Program-made: the position numbers and the translations under genes
The notes under the pieces: model-generated
What the model saw: the letters and a program-made list of their open reading frames with translations, nothing else
The model's database searches: none
What the model was told of the DNA's origin: nothing
Shown: piece by piece, positions 19,504-26,865 of the stretch
Position numbering within the stretch: the stretch's first letter is position 1
How the letters are laid out: each line of letters starts with the position of its first letter
Source: Paracoccaceae bacterium
Lineage (GTDB): Bacteria > Pseudomonadota > Alphaproteobacteria > Rhodobacterales > Rhodobacteraceae
Direction: 5' to 3'
Length of the DNA stretch: 41,395 nt
NCBI GenBank assembly: GCA_007118295.1
Contig: SKRW01000067.1
Span: 1-41,395 of the forward strand

Positions 19504-19518
19504 TTAAGGCAAAGTTGA
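19504..19518 (-). promoter_or_regulatory. CtrA-like binding site upstream of sciP
   Basis: TTAA-N7-TTGA, one mismatch from TTAA-N7-TTAA, lies 57 bases before the sciP start in the shared spacer with mnmA. A GANTC methylation site (GAATC) is also present near 19491-19495. In Caulobacter sciP is itself CtrA-activated, which makes the site plausible. Confidence 0.4.
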
Positions 19519-19537
19519 TCAAACCCGTTTCTGACCC

Positions 19538-19565
19538 TTGAGAATACCTAGCATTTTCTTATATT
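19538..19565 (+). promoter_or_regulatory. Promoter of mnmA
   Basis: TTGAGA -35 (19538-19543), 16-base spacer, TATATT -10 (19560-19565); each hexamer matches five of six consensus bases. The implied start near 19572 gives a short leader containing the GGAGAG ribosome site before the ATG at 19594. Confidence 0.55.
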
Positions 19566-19593
19566 TTGCGCGGACGTTTCCCGGAGAGACCTG

Positions 19594-20733
19594 ATGCCCT
19601 ATGATACGCCGCTCAATTCGCTTGGGCTTGCGAAGCCGCCTGCAGAGACGCGCGTCGTCGTGGCCATGTCGGGCGGCGTGGACAGTTCCGTTGTCGCGGC
19701 AGAACTGGCGCGCGAGGGTTATGATGTCGTCGGCGTCACCCTGCAGCTTTATGACCATGGTGCGGCGCTGGCAAAAAAGGGGGCCTGTTGCGCCGGGCGC
19801 GACATCCATGATGCGCGTCGCGTGGCCGAGGACATGGGCTTTCCGCATTATGTGCTGGATTACGAATCTCATTTTCGCGAATCCGTCATTGATGACTTCG
19901 CAGATGCCTATCTGGCTGGGGCAACACCTGTGCCCTGCATCCGCTGCAACGAACGGGTGAAGTTCCGGGACCTGCTGGAAACGGCGCGTGATCTGGGTGC
20001 GGATTGCATGGCGACAGGGCATTATATCCAGCGCAAGATGGGCGCGTCGGGGCCAGAGTTGCACCGCGCGGCGGACCCGGTGCGCGACCAGAGCTATTTC
20101 CTGTTCTCGACCACGCGCGAACAGCTTTCCTACCTGCGGTTCCCCCTCGGTCATCTGGAGACCAAGGCAGAGACACGCGCGCTGGCCGCGCGTCACGGGC
20201 TGAGCGTGGCCGACAAGCCCGACAGTCAGGATATCTGCTTTGTGCCCGATGGAAATTATGCCGCAGTGATCGAAAAGCTGCGTCCCGGTGCGGCCGATCC
20301 GGGCGAGATCGTGGATCTGCAAGGCGCGGTGCTGGGCCAGCATGACGGCGTGATCCATTACACGATCGGGCAGCGCAAGGGGCTTGGCATCGGCGGGTTG
20401 GCAGAGCCGCTCTATGTCGTGCGTCTGGACCCGGATGCGCGCCGCGTGATCGTGGGGCCAAAATCGGCGCTGGCGACGCGCATCGTGCCCGTGCGTGAGA
20501 TCAACTGGCTGGGCGACACAGCTTTTACCTCGCAGCCCGAATGGGAACTGGAGGTCAAGCTGCGCTCGACCCGCCCGCCTGCGCCAGCCCTGATCCGGCC
20601 CCTGTCGGACACCGAGGCAGAGGTCGAGTTGCTGGTGCCCGAACAGGGGGTCAGTCCGGGACAGGCCTGTGTGTTCTACGCCCCCGAGGGCAGCCGCGTC
20701 TATGGCGGCGGCTGGATCTGGAAGGGCCGCTAA
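19594..20733 (+). CDS. mnmA: tRNA 2-thiouridylase MnmA
   Basis: A 379-residue enzyme that installs the 2-thio group on wobble uridine of tRNAs for Lys, Glu and Gln. The PP-loop [10 protein letters not shown] (residues 24-33) binds ATP. The catalytic cysteines match Cys118 in [11 protein letters not shown] and Cys214 in [11 protein letters not shown], and [11 protein letters not shown]-type residues ([13 protein letters not shown]) mark the central domain. An extra CCAG at 65-66 is a feature of the alphaproteobacterial branch. The start follows GGAGAGA and a good promoter. Downstream, a GCCCC/GGGGC hairpin at about 20755-20768 lacks a T-tract. Confidence 0.96.
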   Translation: MPYDTPLNSLGLAKPPAETRVVVAMSGGVDSSVVAAELAREGYDVVGVTLQLYDHGAALAKKGACCAGRDIHDARRVAEDMGFPHYVLDYESHFRESVIDDFADAYLAGATPVPCIRCNERVKFRDLLETARDLGADCMATGHYIQRKMGASGPELHRAADPVRDQSYFLFSTTREQLSYLRFPLGHLETKAETRALAARHGLSVADKPDSQDICFVPDGNYAAVIEKLRPGAADPGEIVDLQGAVLGQHDGVIHYTIGQRKGLGIGGLAEPLYVVRLDPDARRVIVGPKSALATRIVPVREINWLGDTAFTSQPEWELEVKLRSTRPPAPALIRPLSDTEAEVELLVPEQGVSPGQACVFYAPEGSRVYGGGWIWKGR

Positions 20734-20856
20734 CAGGCACGCATGTGCCGACAGCCCCTTTTCGGGGCGGGCAGAAGCGGGTAGGCTTTCAATCCGGGGC
20801 ATGGACCATGCCCTTGCTTGCCCTGCTCACCTGTTATTTCAACGAAAGGATTGCCG

Positions 20857-21357
20857 ATGTCCGCGCCCCTGTTTTCCGCCCGTTCTGCCCTTTTGGGGGG
20901 GTTGTCCGCCGTGATCATGCTGGCGGCCCCTGCACTGGCCCTTGCCGATGACGGGCGCGCTGCGCGCCTGACAGTCGCGCAGGCCTATGTGTCGGCAACA
21001 CTTGAGGATATGGATCTCGATGAATTGGTGCGGTCGATGTACCGACCCCTGCTGGCCCAGATCCGCGCCGGTGGGCAAGAGGTCAGCGCCGAACAGGAGG
21101 CCGAGATCGAGGCGCTGTATCTGCAAGAGTTGACCGGACCCATGCGCAATATGCTGCGGGCACAGGACGAGATCATGGCCGATCTGCTGACCCTGCCCGA
21201 GATCGAGGCTCTGTACGCGTTCTACAACACCCCGACCGGACGCACCGTCTTGCAGAAACTGCCCCAGATCGTCGAGGCGCAGATGCCCATCACCATGGCC
21301 ATGATCGAAGACCGGATGGAAGTCATCGTGCCGCGGATGATGGAAATTCTGGACTAG
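20857..21357 (+). CDS. Exported DUF2059 protein
   Basis: A 166-residue protein with a signal peptide (hydrophobic core SALLGGLSAVIMLAAPALALA, cleavage about residue 31) and a DUF2059 domain. That domain is an all-helical periplasmic fold of unknown function, recognised here by the pattern TLPEIEALYAFYNTPTGRTVLQKLPQ near residue 110-135. Family members are periplasmic. The ATG at 20857 follows AAAGGA; the frame opens earlier at 20818 without a ribosome site. It ends 22 bases before pdxA, so the two may be co-transcribed. In many relatives of this locus the chaperone gene surA precedes pdxA; here this gene holds that place. Confidence 0.85.
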   Translation: MSAPLFSARSALLGGLSAVIMLAAPALALADDGRAARLTVAQAYVSATLEDMDLDELVRSMYRPLLAQIRAGGQEVSAEQEAEIEALYLQELTGPMRNMLRAQDEIMADLLTLPEIEALYAFYNTPTGRTVLQKLPQIVEAQMPITMAMIEDRMEVIVPRMMEILD

Positions 21358-21379
21358 GCGCAGGACGGCGGACCCCCTC

Positions 21380-22348
21380 ATGCAGACAGGCCCTGTGCTG
21401 GTGATGACCTGCGGCGATCCCTCGGGCATCGGTCCCGAGATTGCAGTGCGCGCGCATCAGGACGGGGCAGCGCCCTTTGTCTGGCTGGGGGACCCCGCGC
21501 ATCTGCCTGGGGGCACGCGCTGGCATCGCGTCGAGCACCCGGATGAGGCACGGGCACAGGCGCGCGATGTTCTGCCTGTGCTGCCGCACCCCTTTCCCGC
21601 CCCGGCCCGCCCCGGCCTGCCCGACCCGGCCAATGCCCGCGCCATCATTGACGTGATCGCGCGGGCGGTCACGCTGGCGCAATCGGGTGCCGCTGCCGGG
21701 GTTGTCACCTGCCCGATCAACAAGGCGGCGCTGAAGACAGGTGCCGGTTTCGGCTTTCCGGGCCATACGGAATATCTGGCCGATCTGGCGGGCGGGGTGC
21801 CCGTGGTGATGATGCTGGCCTGCAATGCGCTGCGTGTCGTGCCCGCAACCATCCACATTCCGCTGGCCGAGGTGTCGCGCGCCCTGACACAGGAGGTGCT
21901 GGAAACGACCTTGCAGGTGACGCATGCGGGGCTGATCCGTAATTTCGGCATCGCGCGCCCGCGTATCGCCGTGGCCGGGCTGAACCCGCATGCAGGCGAG
22001 AGTGGCACGATGGGGCGCGAGGAAATCGAAATGATCATCCCGGTGCTGGAGCGTTTGCGCGGCGAAGGGATGGATATTTCGGGCCCCCGTTCCGCCGACA
22101 CATTGTTTCACGCAGGCGCACGGGCGGGCTATGATGTGGCCATCTGCATGTATCACGATCAGGCGCTGATCCCGATCAAGACCGTGGATTTTGCAGGGGG
22201 GGTGAATGTGACGCTGGGCCTGCCCTTCATCCGCACATCGCCCGATCACGGCACCGCTTATGACATTGCCGGACAAGGGCGGGCCGACCCGACCTCGCTG
22301 ATCGCGGCACTTGCGATGGCGCAGGACATGGCAGGGCGTCGGTCATGA
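21380..22348 (+). CDS. pdxA: 4-Hydroxythreonine-4-phosphate dehydrogenase
   Basis: A 322-residue metal- and NAD-dependent enzyme of pyridoxal phosphate synthesis. It begins with the family motif MTCGDPSGIGPEIA. The three metal-binding His residues are in GFPGHTEYLA, MYHDQALIPIK and RTSPDHGTAYDIAG. The region after GDPAHLP is shorter than in E. coli PdxA but within family range. The start lies 22 bases after the DUF2059 gene. In many proteobacteria pdxA directly precedes rsmA; here a 393-base repeat-bearing spacer intervenes. Confidence 0.96.
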   Translation: MQTGPVLVMTCGDPSGIGPEIAVRAHQDGAAPFVWLGDPAHLPGGTRWHRVEHPDEARAQARDVLPVLPHPFPAPARPGLPDPANARAIIDVIARAVTLAQSGAAAGVVTCPINKAALKTGAGFGFPGHTEYLADLAGGVPVVMMLACNALRVVPATIHIPLAEVSRALTQEVLETTLQVTHAGLIRNFGIARPRIAVAGLNPHAGESGTMGREEIEMIIPVLERLRGEGMDISGPRSADTLFHAGARAGYDVAICMYHDQALIPIKTVDFAGGVNVTLGLPFIRTSPDHGTAYDIAGQGRADPTSLIAALAMAQDMAGRRS

Positions 22349-22399
22349 CATGTGTGAGTGCTGCATCAGAGGCTGGCAGGGAAGACGGTGCCAGCGGAG

Positions 22400-22473
22400 G
22401 CAGCGCGCTGCGCGCGCTGCTTGGCTCGCTTGCAGGCGGTTCGCGCAGGGGCGCGAGGGGTGAGGCGAGCAGC
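22400..22473 (+). repeat. Spacer repeat, copy 1
   Basis: About 74 bases, matching copy 2 (22577-22650) with roughly ten differences. The core GCAGCGCGCTGCGCGCGCTG at its left end is nearly palindromic, so the transcript or single strand could fold. It resembles an intergenic REP-type element rather than coding DNA. Confidence 0.65.
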
Positions 22474-22576
22474 CGGGGGCTGCTGTGCGTCGCGGCTTCT
22501 GACGCAGGATCCGGGTTTGGGATGAGGGTCAGATCGGTGCGCGCGATGTCTGCAAGGGACCTCGTGCTATGGGAGG

Positions 22577-22650
22577 GCAGCGCGCTGCGCGCGCTGTTTG
22601 GCTGGATTGCAGGCGGTTCGCGCAGGGGCGCAGGAAGTGAGGCGGGCAGC
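22577..22650 (+). repeat. Spacer repeat, copy 2
   Basis: Second copy of the element, in the same orientation 177 bases after copy 1. The left core and the AGGCGGTTCGCGCAGGGGCG segment are identical between copies, and the middle differs (TTGGCTGGATTG against TTGGCTCGCTTG). Confidence 0.65.
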
Positions 22651-22741
22651 CTGTCTGCACCCTTGCCGCCCGTTCGGGACATCATGGCGTGCCCGGTGTG
22701 CAGGCAGTCAGACTGGCACGATACAGGTTTGGCGCACACGC

Positions 22742-23587
22742 ATGATTGATGCCCTGCCCCCCTTGCGCGATGTGATCCGCACGCATGATCTGCGCGCGAA
22801 AAAGAGTTTCGGCCAGAATTTCCTGCTGGACCTGAACCTGACCGCGCGGATTGCGCGCGCGGCGGGTGATCTGAGTGCCGCCGATGTGCTGGAGGTCGGT
22901 CCCGGTCCAGGAGGCCTGACGCGCGGGTTGCTTGCGACAGGGGCGCGGCGGGTGCTGGCGATCGAGAAGGACCCGCGTTGCCTGCCCGCACTGGCCGAGA
23001 TTGCTGCCGCCTGTCCGGGGCGGTTGCAGGTGATCGAGGGGGACGCCTTGCAGGTGGACCCGCTGGCGCATCTGACCCTGCCGATCAAGGTTGTGGCCAA
23101 CCTGCCCTATAATGTAGGCACGGAACTTCTGATCCGCTGGATGACCCCGCGCGACTGGCCGCCATTCTGGCAAAGCCTGACCCTGATGTTCCAGCGCGAG
23201 GTCGCCGACCGGATTGTCGCGCGCCCCGGATCAAAGGCCTATGGGCGACTGGCCCTGATGGTGCAATGGCGGGCCGAGGCGCGGATCGTGCTGCACCTGC
23301 CGCCCGAAGCCTTTACCCCGCCGCCCAAGGTCTCGTCGGCAGTGGTGCATATCACCCGGCTGGAGGCCCCGCGCTACCCGGCAGATGCCGCGACGCTGGA
23401 GCGGCTGGTCGCGGCAGGTTTCAACCAGCGCCGCAAGATGCTGCGCGCTTCCTTGCGCGGGCAGCACCCGGATATCGAGCGTTTGCTGCAGGGCGTGGGC
23501 ATCCCGCCCACGGCACGGGCCGAAGAGATTGATCTGGAGCGCTGGTGCAGGCTGGCACGCGCCGTGGTGCATGGGCTGGAGGGGTAG
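22742..23587 (+). CDS. rsmA: 16S rRNA A1518/A1519 dimethyltransferase
   Basis: A 281-residue methyltransferase (KsgA) that dimethylates two adjacent adenosines near the 3' end of 16S rRNA late in 30S assembly. It has the N-terminal [11 protein letters not shown] motif, the SAM-binding [10 protein letters not shown], and the catalytic NLPYNV motif. The C-terminal helical domain ends with [13 protein letters not shown]. The frame extends upstream into the repeat spacer, but only the ATG at 22742 gives the family N-terminus. Its loss gives kasugamycin resistance in other bacteria. Confidence 0.96.
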   Translation: MIDALPPLRDVIRTHDLRAKKSFGQNFLLDLNLTARIARAAGDLSAADVLEVGPGPGGLTRGLLATGARRVLAIEKDPRCLPALAEIAAACPGRLQVIEGDALQVDPLAHLTLPIKVVANLPYNVGTELLIRWMTPRDWPPFWQSLTLMFQREVADRIVARPGSKAYGRLALMVQWRAEARIVLHLPPEAFTPPPKVSSAVVHITRLEAPRYPADAATLERLVAAGFNQRRKMLRASLRGQHPDIERLLQGVGIPPTARAEEIDLERWCRLARAVVHGLEG

Positions 23588-23807
23588 GTCAGGCCGGGAT
23601 GACCGGGGCTGAAACGATCGCTGGTGCGACGGCCATATGTTGCGGGCGCGGGCGCGCAAACCCAGCCCATCCCTGGCGGTTATCCGGGTGCCGTGCTGCA
23701 ACGCTCCGGCCCGTTGTGAAATGCGATACCCGGACGGATGCAGATGCGGCAGGAGCATTCATTCAACCGGGATGCGTTGCTATTCAGGATGGTCTCTTGT
23801 TCCGGAC
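23588..23807. other. Spacer after rsmA without a recognisable gene
   Basis: The 220 bases between rsmA and the ArsR pseudogene hold only short unrelated frames. No hairpin with a T-tract was seen. Together with the pseudogene this is a decaying region. Confidence 0.4.
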
Positions 23808-24191
23808 ATGCCGGACCGGGATGTAACGCCGCGCTCGGATGCCGGGCCGATTGCGCGGGTTGCCAAGGTGCTTGCGCATCCGGCCCATGTGCGGATCATC
23901 TGATGTCTGCTGTCGCGCTCCGGCTGTTCCGGGAGCGCGTTCGTCGATCAGGTCGGGCGGGCGCAATCGACCGTGTCCGAGCATCTGCGCTTTCTGAAAG
24001 CGCCCGCTCTGGTTGTCGGCGCGATTGAACGGCCCCGGATTTGCGATGTGCTCGTATCCTGCGGCACTGACGGCCAGATGGCCGCTGCGATGCCCCACCC
24101 AGACCGGAAAGGCGTGCCAGTCCGGTCACAACACTCAGTCAACAACACTCAGTCAGGCACGATCGGGCTGGGGCGCAGTCCGGGATGGTAG
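23808..24191 (+). pseudogene. ArsR-family transcriptional regulator, broken by an in-frame stop
   Basis: One reading frame, starting at the ATG at 23808, encodes the two halves of an ArsR-type winged helix: GPIARVAKVLAHPAHVRII, then a TGA at 23901-23903, then CLLSRSGCSGSAFVDQVGRAQSTVSEHLRFLKAPALVVGAIERPR. The second half contains the recognition helix (QSTVSEHLRFLK) and the beta-wing. In intact relatives the stop position is usually Arg or Leu, so a single substitution such as CGA to TGA explains it. The C-terminal part also drifts away from the family and runs over the end of the next gene. No metal-resistance gene is adjacent. A sequencing error at the stop cannot be excluded. Confidence 0.75.
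24128..24155. repeat. 14-base tandem duplication
   Basis: ACAACACTCAGTCA occurs twice head to tail (24128-24141, 24142-24155). The second copy contains the TGA stop codon of the minus-strand gene that ends at 24149, so the duplication appended a second identical end to that gene without changing its product. Confidence 0.85.
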
Positions 24192-25138
24192 CTGCGGTAT
24201 TCCGCGCGCAGCCAGTCGGCGGCGCAGATGTCAATCTCGGACAGCCGGGTGTAGGTCATCTCGCGGACCCGCGCCGAATGCATCAGCGTGATCCGGCGTG
24301 CGACTGCCTGACGCCCGCGCGGGCTGACGGCAAAACTGTCTTCCGAGACCAGCGCCACACTCGGGCTGCCAATCATGGCGAGGCTGTGATAGCTGCCAAG
24401 CGCCTCATAGAGTGCAAGCGTGCACATATCAGTGCTGTCGCCACATTCCGCCGCGCAAGCCGCGCGCAGCGGCAGCGCCAGCGGCGCGCTCTGCAGCCAG
24501 TCGCGCAGGTCGTCCTGCGCCAGTGGCTGGCCTGCAAACTGGCGCAGCGGGTGGCCCCGCGGCAATGCCTCTGCCTCGTCCAGGGCCAGCGCGCGTGCAG
24601 TGGTCAGATGGCGCAGGCTCTCGGGAAACCACGGCTGGGCGATCAGGTCGGCATCAAAGCCGCTCTCTTGCCGGCTGACCTGAACCAGCAACGATTCGCG
24701 GCAGGCGCGCTTTTCATCATGGGCGGCAAACCCTTTTGCGACCTCGATCCCGCCCTGCATCTGCCACAGATCAAGCCAGAGGGCGGCGCGTGGCGATGTC
24801 TGCGCGGCCGCGTGCATCCAGCTTTGACCCGACAATCCGCCGGGCTGACGCAGCAGGGCAATCCGTTCGGCGCGTGGCAGATTGGTCAGATACGGTCCTT
24901 GCAGGGCAGCGGTCTTGTCGATCAGGCCCAGCAGGATCTGAGCAGCCGTATTCCCCTGCGCCGCAAGTCCGGCAAAGGCAGGCAGGGACTCCGTCTCGTC
25001 CGTGTCTAGCCACATCGACAGGGCCTGCAGGAATTCAGGGTCCTGGCTGCCCTTGACCGTATCGGCAAGAAGCGGGCTTGCGGCAAGCAACAGTACAGCA
25101 AGGCTGGCGGAGCAGATGCGCGACAGCAGGCAGGCCAT
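24149..25138 (-). CDS. Exported protein of unknown function with a Sel1/TPR-like segment
   Basis: Not recognised as a named family. From the ATG at 25138 the product is 329 residues with a clear Sec signal (MACLLSRICSASLAVLLLAASPLLA). The frame extends upstream to 25201, but the signal peptide argues for this start; a GAAGAA lies before it. After the signal, residues near 45-70 (LPAFAGLAAQGNTAAQILLGLI) resemble a Sel1-type helical repeat. The mature protein has several cysteines (including KRACRES, AACAAECGDS, DMCTL and DICAADW) that could form disulfides in the periplasm. The phrase VSRQESGFDAD recalls lytic transglycosylases, but the rest of that fold is not seen. Confidence 0.7.
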   Translation of the reverse strand: MACLLSRICSASLAVLLLAASPLLADTVKGSQDPEFLQALSMWLDTDETESLPAFAGLAAQGNTAAQILLGLIDKTAALQGPYLTNLPRAERIALLRQPGGLSGQSWMHAAAQTSPRAALWLDLWQMQGGIEVAKGFAAHDEKRACRESLLVQVSRQESGFDADLIAQPWFPESLRHLTTARALALDEAEALPRGHPLRQFAGQPLAQDDLRDWLQSAPLALPLRAACAAECGDSTDMCTLALYEALGSYHSLAMIGSPSVALVSEDSFAVSPRGRQAVARRITLMHSARVREMTYTRLSEIDICAADWLRAEYRSYHPGLRPSPIVPD

Positions 25139-25318
25139 TCGGTTCTTCAGGACGCCTGCACACAGGCGATTGCGACTCACTCCCATAGCAACAGTATGCA
25201 ATTGCGTGCCGCGCTCAGCAAGGGCTGTTGCGGCCAGTCTGCGCCAGTTCAGCCGCCGGTCTGCCCCAGTTCAGTCGCCGGTCGGAACCGCAGAGCGAAA
25301 CAGGCTATGGACCAAGTG

Positions 25319-25346
25319 AAAAAGCCACCCCTTCGAAAGGGGTGGC
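25319..25346 (-). terminator. Rho-independent terminator of the candidate small RNA
   Basis: Minus strand: GCCACCCC (25339-25346) pairs perfectly with GGGGTGGC (25324-25331) around a seven-base loop, then five T residues (25319-25323). No minus-strand protein gene lies upstream within 7 kb that needs it, which is what points to a short non-coding transcript. Confidence 0.8.
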
Positions 25347-25416
25347 AGGCAACCCGCGCCAGCGCGGGACAGGGAGGAAAATGTTTTCGGAAAATGCACA
25401 AAAGCTTACGAAAACA
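25319..25416 (-). ncRNA. Candidate Fnr-controlled small RNA, about 98 nt
   Basis: Minus strand. A transcript starting near 25416 would contain a first stem (GUUUUCG at 25409-25415 with CGAAAAC at 25383-25389), an unpaired stretch with UUUCCUCCCU (25371-25380) complementary to a Shine-Dalgarno sequence, a second GC stem (CCCGCGC-UG-GCGCGGG, 25353-25368), and a terminator hairpin with a U-tract ending at 25319. The start is inferred from an Fnr-type box centred 41.5 bases upstream, with TATTCA at 25423-25428 in the -10 place. No good protein frame lies here. In Rhodobacter sphaeroides the small RNA PcrZ is FnrL-dependent; whether this is related cannot be judged from sequence alone. Confidence 0.6.
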
Positions 25417-25450
25417 TGATTTTGAATAACATCATTTCGTGACCACAACC

Positions 25451-25464
25451 TTGATCTGGATCAA
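25451..25464. promoter_or_regulatory. Perfect Fnr box, TTGAT-N4-ATCAA
   Basis: TTGATCTGGATCAA is an exact Fnr/FnrL consensus palindrome. Ten fixed bases make a chance hit in 41 kb unlikely (about 0.04 expected with even base use). Facing left, it is at class II distance (-41.5) from an AT-rich -10 region and the small-RNA candidate. Facing right, the next gene starts more than 200 bases away and no -10-like sequence is at the matching position. Confidence 0.75.
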
Positions 25465-25674
25465 ATTGCCGACATCATCCTGGCTAGAGCGCGCGCGGCT
25501 GAACGTGAACAATCTGCCCAAGTTCAACTGTTTGGCATTGAATCGGAAACAACGCGGCGGCCCGTGTCGCGAATTCGGCCTCTGCCGCTTGCGCAGTGTC
25601 AACACGCCTCTTTGAACCGGTCGCGGATTTGTCTAGGCTGCACGCCAGTGCAATGATCAAGGCTGCAGGTGCGT

Positions 25675-26613
25675 ATGGCAGACAAGAGCGACATCTTTCA
25701 CGAGATCGACCTGACCCGCGCCCAGACCGAAGCCGAATGGCTGGCCCGTCTGGACGAGATTGGCGACGAGTTGGGCGCTTTCACATCGCTGGGTGCGCAT
25801 CATGCCTCATTCTTTGCGGATGGCGGCGACACGCTTCTTGTCAGCTTTGAACAGGTCAGCGACATTCGCACTGCGCGCGCCGACCAGCGCCCGCATGGCC
25901 TGTCGGTCGCAATGCGCCATGGCTGGTCGAACCTGACGCTTCTGGCGCGCGCGCCGCGCTGGTATCGCGACGCGGAAGTGCTGGATTTCTTCGACGCGCA
26001 GATCGACGCGTCCTTTTTCGACAGTTTCGCGCGTGTGCTGTTCTATGGGGCGGGCATGGCGGGCTATGCGGCCTGCACCTTCAGTCTGGCGGCCCCCAGT
26101 GCGACCGTGCTGGCCATCGCCCCGCAGGCCACACTCGACCCCGAAATCGCGCCATGGGAACGGCGCTTTCGCTTCGGGCGGCGGTTCGATTTCCGCGCGC
26201 GGTTCGGCTATGCTCCGGCGATGCTGGAAGGCGCGCGCAATGCCTTTATCGTCTATGACCCGACGCAGCGCGGTGACGCGATGCACGCGACCCTTTACCG
26301 CCAGCCCTTTGTCACGCTGTTGCGCAGCCCCGCGCTGGGGCGCTCGACCGTTGCCGGGCTGGACCGGATCGGCGCGCTTGATACGCTGATCGAGACGGCA
26401 GCGCGGGGCCGCATGACACCTGCGCGCTTTCATGACCTGATGCGCAAGCGGCGTCAGGATGCGGCCTATCTGGATGCGCTGGTCAAACGCACTGCGCGCA
26501 CGGGTCATCCGGCCCTGACCGTGGTCGCCGCCAAAGCAGCGATGGCGCAAGGGGGCCGTGCGGGCAAGCTGCGCAAACGCCTGCGTCAGGCCGAGGCAGA
26601 ACTGGCCGACTGA
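25675..26613 (+). CDS. Alpha/beta-hydrolase-like protein lacking the nucleophile serine
   Basis: A 312-residue cytoplasmic protein with the nucleophile-elbow neighbourhood of an alpha/beta hydrolase: a hydrophobic strand, then VLFYGAGMAGYAACTFS at 121-137, then VLAIAPQATLDPEIAPWERRFRF. In active relatives the elbow is GxSMGGY; here the Ser position is Gly127, so hydrolase activity is not expected. I believe relatives are often labelled phosphoadenosine phosphosulfate reductase in databases, but no such motif is visible. The C-terminus is basic and helical (GGRAGKLRKRLRQAEAELAD). The start may be the ATG at 25675 or the GTG two codons earlier (25669), which is better spaced from AAGG. No operon partner. 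Confidence 0.65.
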   Translation: MADKSDIFHEIDLTRAQTEAEWLARLDEIGDELGAFTSLGAHHASFFADGGDTLLVSFEQVSDIRTARADQRPHGLSVAMRHGWSNLTLLARAPRWYRDAEVLDFFDAQIDASFFDSFARVLFYGAGMAGYAACTFSLAAPSATVLAIAPQATLDPEIAPWERRFRFGRRFDFRARFGYAPAMLEGARNAFIVYDPTQRGDAMHATLYRQPFVTLLRSPALGRSTVAGLDRIGALDTLIETAARGRMTPARFHDLMRKRRQDAAYLDALVKRTARTGHPALTVVAAKAAMAQGGRAGKLRKRLRQAEAELAD

Positions 26614-26865
26614 CCTGAACGCCGCCTTGGCAAGTTGGGACACAGGTGCGGACGGATCGCGCCTGCGCCTCGATTACAACCCTGTCCCTTTATCTGGCCT
26701 CTGGCGCAGTTGGGGGTCACGTTGCCGCAAGCGGGCATTATTGGTGAGTATGATCGCGGGCTAATGCGCGACATAACTTGATTACCCCGACAAATCAGGC
26801 AAGTTTGCTCTGGCACGACAGACGGTCGGGAAATGGCCGGGTTACAGGGAAAGTTTTGGCAGGCC
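26614..26865. other. Spacer before the GMC oxidoreductase gene
   Basis: A 252-base non-coding spacer. A weak inverted repeat TGATT-N9-AATCA lies around 26778-26796, and no convincing promoter, terminator or small gene was found. The GMC frame opens at 26833, but its family N-terminus begins at 26866. Confidence 0.4.

Larger units (their letters stand above)
22349..22741. other. Repeat-bearing spacer between pdxA and rsmA
   Basis: This 393-base spacer is open in several frames. One 134-codon plus-strand frame starts at an ATG overlapping the pdxA stop codon (22345) and runs into rsmA (22749), but its translation is Gly/Ser/Arg-rich and mostly reflects two copies of a DNA repeat in phase (177 bases apart). 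The minus-strand translation is equally repeat-like. I see no ribosome site for the plus frame and no conserved domain. The last part encodes a C-x2-C pattern ([10 protein letters not shown]) that is probably coincidental. Confidence 0.5.

Noticed and set aside
20755-20768. Terminator after mnmA (GCCCC/GGGGC hairpin)
   Set aside because: No T-tract follows the stem, so intrinsic termination is not supported.
22345-22749. 134-codon frame overlapping the pdxA stop codon and the rsmA start
   Set aside because: Its translation is dominated by two in-phase copies of a DNA repeat, it lacks a ribosome site and a recognisable domain; treated as repeat DNA.
24149-25138. Lytic transglycosylase, suggested by the phrase RQESGFDAD
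   Set aside because: The catalytic-Glu neighbourhood is not followed by the GLMQ and other motifs of that fold.
25381-25419. Plus-strand 12-codon frame (MFSENAQKLTKT) with a GGGAGG site and two hairpins upstream, possibly a leader peptide
   Set aside because: The same bases are explained better as the minus-strand small RNA: the T-tract, the Fnr box distance and the -10 region all fit the minus strand, and no plus-strand gene follows closely.
25465-25674. Fnr box controlling the hydrolase-like gene at 25675
   Set aside because: The box is over 200 bases from that start and no -10-like sequence is at the matching distance on the plus strand; not excluded, but less likely.
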